This document shows, piece after piece, positions 57,379 to 64,000 of a stretch of 64,000 nt of DNA (position 1 is its first letter; each line of letters starts with the position of its first letter). Location of the stretch: assembly GCF_020966775.1 (NCBI RefSeq), contig NZ_JAJKFV010000011.1, positions 235,013 to 299,012 of the forward strand, read 5' to 3'. This DNA is from Rhodopirellula halodulae (GTDB lineage Bacteria > Planctomycetota > Planctomycetia > Pirellulales > Pirellulaceae). Both the position numbers and the translations under genes were made by a program. Under the pieces are notes generated by a model that had not been told where the DNA came from, searched no databases, and saw only the letters and a program-made list of their open reading frames with translations.

Positions 57379-57528
57379 TTGAAGATCCCTACCTACCTCA
57401 GAAAGCTATTCAAGTGTACCCTATTTGTCGGCATTCACCAACACGGTCCTGCGAAAATTTGCCCACACCTCCAAGATGAACCGGAAGTTCGAGCATTCCG
57501 TCCGATGATCATGGACGCCTGCGCCTCA

Positions 57529-58314
57529 TCAGGCGTTCATCTTCGATTTGTTCTTCCGACGACGAACATGTCGTCGAACTATCGCACCACCGCTCAGAAC
57601 TGACAACGCCAAACAAGTTGCGGGCTCCGGAACGGCGGTTACCGAAAATGCATAGTCCACTGAATCATTGAAACGCTCAATCCCGGCAGCCCCAGGCCCC
57701 GTCTGGAAATCCTGGAAAGACAGATCGTCACCAAGGTCACTGAACGCAACGCCCCACTGATTCTCAGCTGGATCGCCAGGAGAAACCGGAACGTCCGCAT
57801 TCATATTCGCAACGACGGAGAACCAATACTGTTGCCCACCGTTGACGGCGAACGGCGAAATGTCCGCCGAGTAAGAATAGATGGTTGAGTCGATGGCCGT
57901 TTCGTTGGCAAGTCCGACATTGAACGTTCCCAATGCACCCCCGGGTTCACCAGCGACATCTGAAAAGATACTCACAGTGAAGGAATCTGCCCCCGTGGAG
58001 CCGGCCCCGAGCGGATCGTCAGCATAGATGCCAATCCAAGAGAAGTTGGTGACGTTCAGGTTGGAGCCGAAGGTGAAATTGTCGTAGATCGTCGCAAAAT
58101 TCGACACATCTCCCACACCAACATCGGGGTCGGCATCGAATTGGGACTGAGCAGCGGGGTTCCCTAAGTAGATCTCTACCGCAGAAGCGTTGAATCCCGG
58201 TGGAATTTGTGAAATGGTAGCCGCGCTAACGTCAGACACCTGACCGATCACAACCGCCAACGCGGCCGCAATCACTCCGTATCCCGAAATGCCGGCGAAT
58301 CGAGTCATCATCAT
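57529..58314 (-). CDS. PEP-CTERM protein
   Basis: 261 residues. A signal peptide (GYGVIAAALAVVIGQVSDVSA) begins near residue 10. The mature domain is Asp/Asn/Ser-rich and beta-prone (NFTFGSNLNVTNFSWIGIYA, GGQQYWFSVVANMNADVPVS), like other secreted PEP-CTERM proteins. The C-terminus has the sorting signal VPEPATCLALSVLSGGAIV followed by the basic RRHVRRRKNKSK. Exosortase is expected to cut at this signal; no exosortase gene lies in this window. Three ATGs occur in a row (58314, 58311, 58308), after GAGAG. The frame remains open to 58500, but without a signal at that end. Confidence 0.87.
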   Translation of the reverse strand: MMMTRFAGISGYGVIAAALAVVIGQVSDVSAATISQIPPGFNASAVEIYLGNPAAQSQFDADPDVGVGDVSNFATIYDNFTFGSNLNVTNFSWIGIYADDPLGAGSTGADSFTVSIFSDVAGEPGGALGTFNVGLANETAIDSTIYSYSADISPFAVNGGQQYWFSVVANMNADVPVSPGDPAENQWGVAFSDLGDDLSFQDFQTGPGAAGIERFNDSVDYAFSVTAVPEPATCLALSVLSGGAIVRRHVRRRKNKSKMNA

Positions 58315-58833
58315 CGAGTTCACTCTCAAAGGTGTACAAACATCAAATAGGAAACAGGCACGCGGTCCACCCCGTGGAGGGATAGCACACACGCCAAATA
58401 CTAGACACAGCTCACAACCGCTGCAATGGTCGAAATAGGACAAATGGGCAATTAATGAAGACTTGACGCAGAATGCCAAACCGCAAGCAGCGCGAAACAA
58501 CCATCACTATCTCGCAGTGGTGGGTTCCGCCGCATTTCGCGGGTCCAGTGAGTCGTGAAACACCGCAACCAGGAACTGGACTGCCCCCGCGAAGAACGAC
58601 TTTCTGAACTTCGTTTCACGCAACGATTGGCGAGAAACGAGTTTCCAGGCGGGGGATGCGAAACCCCTTTGTTACAAGACTGATTTTCTGAAGTGTCCAC
58701 GCCAAACACCGAGATTTGCAAACCGTCACGACATCATCGACTTCTTTGTTGCTTACTGGCAGTCAGCTGGTCCGCAGGTCTCACCATTGGATCGGACCGA
58801 CCGTAACACCTCCGATTGCTTTGGCCCATCATT
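58315..58833. other. Long spacer upstream of the PEP-CTERM gene with two hairpins
   Basis: A 519-nt region. CGTTTC at 58612-58617 pairs with GAAACG at 58634-58639. A second hairpin GGGG-ATGCGAAA-CCCC lies at 58652-58667. Together they could form a structured leader or an RNA end. A frame of 89 codons at 58452-58721 on the minus strand has no support as a gene. Confidence 0.45.
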
Positions 58834-59895
58834 TCAGCGTTCTTCAACTGAAACTGTTGCCATGAATCGGTCGATTTCAGTGACGGCAATGCAATGCATC
58901 TGTCCCGCACCATTACCGCTGATGATCCCGCATAGTTTGCCGCTGGCTGTGAAAGCACCGCCACCTGACATCCCCGGTTTCGATGGGTTGCTGAGCACCA
59001 AGTATTCAATCGGCACTCCTCCGTGTTCTCGCTTTGCCGTTTTGCGTTCCACCAACGTCGCACGGTCCCATTCCCACCTATTTTCACCAGTAAATTCACA
59101 AACCAGCACTTCCTCACCACTGGACACGTGCCCCCCGCCCGCCCAATCAACGGCCTGGATACCTCTCGTCATTGCCAATGGCCACTCGACTCGTAGCAGG
59201 GCCAAATCGCGATCTTGGTCCTTGCCAACTAGCTCCACCGCCTGCAGCGAATGCGACTCCATTGCCAAAGGACCACCTCCTCCGCCACCGTTGTCCTCCA
59301 GCAGCTCGATTTCCAGCGACACGGGCCGCGCCACCACATGCTGAGCAGTCAAAACCCAAAAACCTTCTGAATCAACCTTCACGATCACACCAGCCCCGGT
59401 CCAACCATCGTTTTGGCGTCGACCGGTTTGACCAATGGCGATTTCATCGCTTTCGCGACGCACTTGAACCATCGATCGAGCCAACAGATCAGTGTTGGCA
59501 GTGGTCAGAGACCGATCTGACGTTTTCGCTGCTGAATCAACCGAGCCTTCTTCCGACGGTCGATCGGGCTCAAACAATTTGTCCGCCCAGGAAGAATCCG
59601 TCTCTTCAATGGATTCGACTTTCGCCGACTCGGCGTTTTGATCCGTTGGATCGGATGTCAAACCGCCTGGTGAGACGGATGAATCCTCGTTGCCACTCGC
59701 CTCCATGGCACGGAAGCTCGTGGTCGAATCCTCCGCCATCGGCCGCTTGAAGGAACCTTCATCGGGAGAGGACGGCGGAATCCACAATCCAGGTGTCCAA
59801 ACAATCTCCGGCCAATGGGGATGGTCCTTCAGCAACAGGTAGCCAAACTCCGCAGCAACCGCAATTCCGCATATCAATGTCAGCGTCTTCTTCAT
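58834..59895 (-). CDS. Trypsin-like serine protease, exported or anchored
   Basis: 353 residues. A signal/anchor (TLTLICGIAVAAEFGYLLL) is followed by a 110-residue acidic, Ser-rich stretch. The protease domain starts near residue 140. Probable triad: His186 in VLTAQHVVA, Asp230 in DQDRDLALLRV and Ser310 in NPSKPGMSGGGAFT. The Gly-rich loop GGGGGG around 203-208 is unusual. It lacks a PDZ domain. Placement beside a PEP-CTERM gene suggests work on surface proteins, but that is inference. Confidence 0.82.
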   Translation of the reverse strand: MKKTLTLICGIAVAAEFGYLLLKDHPHWPEIVWTPGLWIPPSSPDEGSFKRPMAEDSTTSFRAMEASGNEDSSVSPGGLTSDPTDQNAESAKVESIEETDSSWADKLFEPDRPSEEGSVDSAAKTSDRSLTTANTDLLARSMVQVRRESDEIAIGQTGRRQNDGWTGAGVIVKVDSEGFWVLTAQHVVARPVSLEIELLEDNGGGGGGPLAMESHSLQAVELVGKDQDRDLALLRVEWPLAMTRGIQAVDWAGGGHVSSGEEVLVCEFTGENRWEWDRATLVERKTAKREHGGVPIEYLVLSNPSKPGMSGGGAFTASGKLCGIISGNGAGQMHCIAVTEIDRFMATVSVEER

Positions 59896-60043
59896 ATTTC
59901 CGATCCCTCGTTCAATTCATTGCTGACCAAATCAAAACCCGCCTACCGACGTGCTTTCACCTCAAGTGAATAGCAATCGCCATGTTCTGAGGCCAGCAAA
60001 TTGGTTCTCTCGACACCCAAACGTCTCGGCAATCGACGGTGAC

Positions 60044-60493
60044 TCAACGCCTAGATACGTCCCACCCACCGGCTGCCTTCACCACGACCTCCATGCACCA
60101 ACGCACGGTCCGAATTGCAAGCTCGACCGCGGCGACCCCAGCGAGTGTGAACATCAAATCGGGGATCCCGAAACCACGGCTGGGGATCCAGATCTGCCCG
60201 ACTTCCATCGCAGACAGCAACAGCCCTACACACAATAGCCAACGCCCTCGAACAAGATCTAGCTGGTAGGTTCCCAGCCACACAGACGGAACGACTGCCA
60301 CCAACGCCGACATCACAAAGGTCCGGAAATCACCATGTGAGTCCAACCACTCAACCCACGCCTGAGGCAAAAAGAACAAATCTCCGGCCGTCGTCGATGG
60401 CTTCCAAATCGCGTAGAGCGACACAAGTAAACCCAAGACCGCAGTCGCTGCCGCCATCGACAAACGCAATTTTTGGTTCAACGGCCAATGCAT
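60044..60493 (-). CDS. VanZ-like membrane protein
   Basis: 149 residues with four hydrophobic segments. The C-terminal part (LLLSAMEVGQIWIPSRGFGI, PDLMFTLAGVAAVELAIR) matches the VanZ-like pattern in which an acidic residue in the third helix and the Asp of the R-x-x-x-x-PD motif are conserved. VanZ-like proteins often accompany exosortase and polysaccharide genes in planctomycetes. Function unclear beyond a link to the envelope. The start codon is ATG at 60493. Confidence 0.72.
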   Translation of the reverse strand: MHWPLNQKLRLSMAAATAVLGLLVSLYAIWKPSTTAGDLFFLPQAWVEWLDSHGDFRTFVMSALVAVVPSVWLGTYQLDLVRGRWLLCVGLLLSAMEVGQIWIPSRGFGIPDLMFTLAGVAAVELAIRTVRWCMEVVVKAAGGWDVSRR

Positions 60494-60719
60494 CTCAACG
60501 TGAGACTCTTTCCTTGGCCAGGCAAAATGAGCAGGACCTTATCGCATTCAGACGCAGAAACCCGCAAAGTCCTTCCCACAATCTCGCATCGGTTTCGCCG
60601 CGCACTGCTTGCCCCGAGAAATTCCACCGTTCTTGTCAACTCGGCCTGTAGCCTTCCATCCACGTCACATTGATTGGCTACGCACCGACTGTAGCGATCC
60701 CAGAAACTCCGTAACAGGA

Positions 60720-62231
60720 TCATGTGCCCACGGGCTCCATCCGCTCCGTAGCCACGCAACTTTCATCACGCAAATCAGCCAAGTCCTCCATGAACTGCCC
60801 CAAGATCGATTCTTGGCTCAGGTGCTCGACCGCATACTCGCGCGCCGCCTTTCCGAGCGTTACCCGCAATGCCGGATCCTCCGCCAATTTTTCGATGGCC
60901 AATTGAAACGCCACGGCGTCGTCCGGTGCCACCACCATGCCGCGTCCACTCGTGACATCGGCAATTTGAGTCCCTCGACTCGCGCAAGCGACGACCGGGC
61001 GGCCGGTCGCCAGCATCCCAGTCAGCTTGGAAGGCATTACCAAATCAGCCGCTCCGGCTTTTTGTGGCAACAGATGGATGTCCGCGCAATTCATCAAATC
61101 GTTGAACTTCTCAAACGGTTGCACCGGAAGCATCTGCACGTTAGTCAGCGGTTGACAAGCCTCGGCCAGGCAATCATACGACGCCCCCGTTCCACAAATC
61201 ACATAGTGCAATGAAGAGTTCGCCGCGTTCTTTGCCGCTTCGACGATCAATTCCAATCCTTGCTTGGAGCCAATGTTCCCGGCGTAAAGCGCCACCACCT
61301 TTTCTGCTGGGATCTGAAATTCAGAACGCAGCGCATCCATCCGCTCTCGAGCCGATCGCTCGGACACGCTCCCGTCCGTCACAACCTGCTTCTCTCGCAA
61401 GGCACTTCCTTTCCCCTCCAACACTTCACCGGGCCAGAGCAATGGTTTCATCGCATCGCAGTCGACCCAGTTCGGAAATGAGACGACTCGTTTCTCATCC
61501 ACGCCTTTCTGGACTAACTTCAAAAGCATGTTGGGTGAGATACTGCTGACCCGATCAAAGCGACGCATCAAAAACGCCTCGACACTCAGCACCATTCGTT
61601 TCAGAATCGGCTGTTTGAGGATGCCCAGCTCGAAGGCCGCGTCGACCTCAAAGTCCTGGACGTGCAACCAACACTTTGCCCCACACAATCGCGATGCGAT
61701 CCAGGTTGTCGGCATGCACATCGCAGCGGGCTCGACCGTCAAAACCACATCCGGCCGGAACGAGATCGCTTTCCAAAGCACCACCGGGATGCTCGACAGA
61801 CCAAACGAGGCCAGATGAATCACGCGTTTCAGCCCCGTGACCTTTCCAGGCACCCACAGCGGACAGCGAATGACGGTCGTGGGACGACCAGTGGCGAGTC
61901 GCGAGTTGCGAGATGCGAGATCTAAGTTACGAGTGGCTAGTTGCGAGTGGCTAGACGGTGGATCGACAGCATTCCCTTCAACTAGCGGATCGCCGCTAGC
62001 CACTAGCTTCTCTTCATCTAGCTGCTCGCAACTCGCAGCTCGCAGCTCTTCGCGCCGGTAGGCCATCCCCGAATACCCGTCGCCGATTTTCCAGCGCGGG
62101 TAATACGGCGGCGTGGTCACGACCACGACCTCGTGTCCGGCAGCAGCAAGCTCCGCGACCATCTCCCCCGAGTACTTCCCAATCCCAATTTCCTCGGGCG
62201 AAAAGTTCAGACCATGCAACAATATCTTCAA
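60720..62231 (-). CDS. WcaI-like glycosyltransferase (GT4) with repeat-derived insertion
   Basis: 503 residues. The start MKILLHGLNFSPEEIGIGKY, the PPYYPRWKIGDGYS segment and the later IRCPLWVPGKVTGLKRVIHL are diagnostic of the WcaI-type GT4 family (colanic-acid-like fucosyl transfer). The C-terminal half holds the usual nucleotide-sugar part (VALYAGNIGSKQGLELIVEA, HLLPQKAGAADLVMPSKLTG, MLATGRPVVACASRGTQIAD). Between residues about 61 and 115 lies an insertion, with LATRN/LASRN heptapeptides, that comes from degenerate heptanucleotide repeats. The insertion is in frame. Fcl upstream supplies GDP-fucose, which supports a fucosyltransferase role. Confidence 0.9.
   Translation of the reverse strand: MKILLHGLNFSPEEIGIGKYSGEMVAELAAAGHEVVVVTTPPYYPRWKIGDGYSGMAYRREELRAASCEQLDEEKLVASGDPLVEGNAVDPPSSHSQLATRNLDLASRNSRLATGRPTTVIRCPLWVPGKVTGLKRVIHLASFGLSSIPVVLWKAISFRPDVVLTVEPAAMCMPTTWIASRLCGAKCWLHVQDFEVDAAFELGILKQPILKRMVLSVEAFLMRRFDRVSSISPNMLLKLVQKGVDEKRVVSFPNWVDCDAMKPLLWPGEVLEGKGSALREKQVVTDGSVSERSARERMDALRSEFQIPAEKVVALYAGNIGSKQGLELIVEAAKNAANSSLHYVICGTGASYDCLAEACQPLTNVQMLPVQPFEKFNDLMNCADIHLLPQKAGAADLVMPSKLTGMLATGRPVVACASRGTQIADVTSGRGMVVAPDDAVAFQLAIEKLAEDPALRVTLGKAAREYAVEHLSQESILGQFMEDLADLRDESCVATERMEPVGT
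61887..62051. repeat. Degenerate heptamer repeats inside the glycosyltransferase gene
   Basis: At 61891-61953, nine successive 7-mers follow the pattern GTNGCGA (GTGGCGA, GTCGCGA, GTTGCGA, GATGCGA, GATCTAA, GTTACGA, GTGGCTA, GTTGCGA, GTGGCTA). At about 61981-62047 a second cluster of 7-mers occurs in the opposite sense (GCTCGCA, ACTCGCA, GCTCGCA). Length and frame are kept open in the gene. Confidence 0.85.
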
Positions 62232-62299
62232 AGCGTTTCCATCCGATTCAACATCCCATTCGTTCCCAACTCCTGACCAACCTCATCCGTCCCCCATCC

Positions 62300-62474
62300 C
62301 AACCCGACGCGTGAGCGAGGGACCCACTCTGAATTCTTCGCGAATCCGGCTACTACATCCCAACCCGACGCGTCAGCGACTCACACATCCGAATTCTCGG
62401 CGAATCCAGCTACCACATCACAACCCGACGCGTGAGCGAGGCGACCACTCCGAATTCTTCGCGAATCCGGCTAC
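62300..62474 (+). repeat. Three tandem units of about 60 bp ending in an E1-type end
   Basis: Each unit starts CAACCCGACGCGT(G/C)AGCG and ends GCGAATCC(G/A)GCTAC, for example at 62300-62353, 62361-62413 and 62421-62474. A fourth unit of the same type is at 62627-62679. Confidence 0.8.
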
Positions 62475-62551
62475 CAAGACGTCGGCCAGGCTGTTGGTTT
62501 CTGTTCTTTCCTACGCCCCAACGGGGCAGCTCTAAGATAGTCATCTTGGTC

Positions 62552-62615
62552 CCGCCACAACCCAGGGCGTTGCCCTGGGCTGGCATTGGGCTGCCCTGGG
62601 TTGGGGCGAAGTCGG
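62552..62615 (+). repeat. GC-rich hairpin element
   Basis: CCCAGGGC-GTT-GCCCTGGG at 62561-62579 is a perfect 8-bp hairpin, followed by CTGCCCTGGGTTGGGGCGAA. The style recalls E2, but the sequence is different. Confidence 0.65.
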
Positions 62616-62626
62616 TTACCACATCA

Positions 62627-62679
62627 CAACCCGACGCGTGAGCGAGGGACCGCTCTGAATTCTTGGCGAATCCAGCTAC
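62627..62679 (+). repeat. Fourth CAACCCGACGCG unit
   Basis: Separated from the other three by the GC-rich hairpin element; ends TTGGCGAATCCAGCTAC. Confidence 0.75.
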
Positions 62680-62695
62680 ATCCATCCCGACGCAT

Positions 62696-62813
62696 GGTGG
62701 ATGGGCATTCTTGCCCGTCGGATTCGATGTCGGCCAAGAGTGACCAACCTACCAGCTAAATCAACAAACCGGGGACCGACTCACCGATCCGAATTTTTGG
62801 CGAATCCGGCTAC
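62696..62813 (+). repeat. E1 element, divergent copy G
   Basis: Has the central arms (GGATGGGCATTCTTGCCCGT and CGGCCAAGAGTGACCAACCT) and the right end TTTGGCGAATCCGGCTAC. The usual left end is replaced by a CAACCCGACGCG unit. Confidence 0.75.
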
Positions 62814-62827
62814 GGGCAGTCCCCCAA

Positions 62828-63772
62828 TCAAACCGTGCGAAGCACCTGGCCATCGAGCGCCCCGAGGAAATCTTGGTAGGTCTCCACCAAGCCCTCCTTC
62901 AAATCAATCGTCGGTTGCCAACCGGTTTCCGCGATCCGAAAGATATCCGTTCGTTTCAGTGGCGTCCCATCGGGCTTGCTCGTGTCCTGCACGATTTCGC
63001 CCTCATAGCCCACCACTTCGGCGATGAGTTTCGCCAAGTCGCCGATGCGAATGTCCTCGCCCGTGCCCACGTTCACCCAGTCCGGAGGATCGGACAGACC
63101 GAGCAGGTGCACCAGCGCCGCGGCCAGGTCATCGACGTGCAGAAATTCCCGGCGTGGATCCCCGGTTCCCCACACCGTCACCGATTCAGCATTCGCTTGC
63201 TTGGCCTGATGGAAGCGATGGATCAGCCCAGGGATCACGTGCGAGTTTTCCGGATGGTAGTTGTCACCGGGACCGTACAGGTTCGTCGGCATCGCGCTGT
63301 GGTACATCACCCCGTGCTGTTGGCGGTAGTACTGGCACAGCTTCAATCCCATGATCTTGGCCAACGCGTACGCCTCGTTGGTTTGCTCCAAAGGACTGGT
63401 CAGCAAGCTCGATTCCGGGATCGGCTGCGGCGCCATGCGAGGGTAGATGCAGGTGCTGCCCAGAAAGAGGAACCGAGGCACACCCGCCAGGTAAGCCCCA
63501 TGAATCGAGTTGCTGGCCATCATCACGTTCTGATAGGCAAAGTCCGCTGGGTAGGTATTGTTGGCATGAATGCCCCCCACCTTCGCCGCGGCAAAGATCA
63601 CCGCGTCGATCGACTCGTCGCGAAAGAACGCTTGCACCGTGGCCTGATCGGTCAGATCCAACTCACTGCGATCACGGACAACCAACTCCACGTCGTCCAT
63701 GTCATTGAGTTGTCGGATCAGAGCCGAGCCCACCATGCCCCGGTGGCCAGCGATAAAAACTTTTTGTGTCAT
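62828..63772 (-). CDS. fcl: GDP-L-fucose synthase
   Basis: 314 residues. Fcl epimerises and reduces GDP-4-keto-6-deoxymannose to GDP-L-fucose with NADPH. Family features: the nucleotide-binding [14 protein letters not shown] near the N-terminus, [20 protein letters not shown], the catalytic Tyr/Lys in [15 protein letters not shown] and [19 protein letters not shown]. The ATG at 63772 matches the family start; ATG 63784 would add MDNA. The frame also stays open through the heptamer array upstream, where it reads LLVARCS repeats. The gene feeds the WcaI-like transferase and probably a fucose-containing polysaccharide. Confidence 0.95.
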
Positions 63773-63788
63773 AGCATTATCCATTGTT

Positions 63789-63893
63789 GAGCAACGAGCA
63801 ACGAGCAACGAGCAACGAGCAACGAGCAACGAGCAACGAGCAACGAGCAACGAGCAACGAGCAACGAGCAACGAGCAACGAGCAACGAGCAAC
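63789..63893. repeat. Heptanucleotide tandem array, 15 copies of GAGCAAC
   Basis: Fifteen perfect copies in a row. On the minus strand it lies only 5-17 nt upstream of the possible fcl start codons, so it occupies the leader or promoter. It also codes, in one frame, for LLVARCS repeats. Confidence 0.97.

Positions 63894-64000
<107 letters not shown>

Larger units (their letters stand above)
62232..62827. other. Repeat-rich spacer between the glycosyltransferase and fcl genes
   Basis: A 596-nt gap filled with short tandem repeat units, a GC-rich hairpin element and one partial E1 copy (listed separately). I see no gene. Confidence 0.65.

Noticed and set aside
58452..58721. 89-codon minus-strand frame upstream of the PEP-CTERM gene
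   Set aside because: No signal peptide, motif or good start; it overlaps the hairpin region.

Overview
The window reads as chromosomal DNA of a marine planctomycete close to Rhodopirellula. I infer this from the gene families: two Planctomycete-cytochrome/Tat-protein pairs (DUF1592 with DUF1552, PSD1-type with DUF1501), a DUF1559 pseudopilin-like protein, a PEP-CTERM protein, many large secreted proteins without a recognisable family, long spacers with few clear Shine-Dalgarno sequences, and a typical planctomycete set of dispersed palindromic repeats. No rRNA, tRNA, CRISPR array, transposase or prophage gene was recognised.

Layout. 1-2367: the end of imuA and all of imuB (translesion mutagenesis). 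2628-6833: exported cytochrome-like protein plus Tat-exported DUF1552 protein. 6940-16273: cytidine deaminase, HtrA-type protease, MsrA, and a minus-strand run of HDOD protein, kinase-like protein, DsbD and MnmE. 16657-26150: a membrane protein, recA with a good terminator, a secreted protein, an MBL-fold hydrolase, a CAP protein, an AcpH-like protein, a sugar isomerase and a TANGO2/NRDE protein. 26704-35622: small lipoprotein, DUF1559 protein, PSD1/DUF1501 pair, DUF485 plus sodium/solute symporter. 35813-42234: folE, an orphan GspF-like protein coupled to a secreted protein, a second exported MsrA, a thioesterase, ndk. 42358-50898: two large envelope proteins of unknown function, guaB and ftsK.

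50899-54492 is a repeat-rich accessory segment. Direct copies of a roughly 150-bp palindromic element (here E1) and a roughly 98-bp GC-rich element (E2) alternate with two genes, a Uma2-family protein and a formylglycine-generating-enzyme-like protein. 54493-64000 is an extracellular polysaccharide/envelope region: O-antigen-ligase-like protein with a repeat tail, small exported peptide, PEP-CTERM protein, trypsin-like protease, VanZ-like protein, WcaI-like glycosyltransferase and GDP-L-fucose synthase. The window ends in two abutting heptanucleotide arrays beside the fucose synthase start. Related degenerate heptamers lie in frame inside the glycosyltransferase.

Functional links (inference): the two exported cytochrome/Tat pairs probably serve outer-cell oxidative functions. 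DsbD and the exported MsrA fit extracytoplasmic thiol and methionine-sulfoxide repair. GDP-L-fucose synthase, WcaI-like transferase and ligase fit fucose-containing polysaccharide synthesis, with the PEP-CTERM protein as a possible exosortase substrate. The most unusual signals are the E1/E2 repeat cassettes and the heptamer family acting both as a start-adjacent array and as coding sequence.
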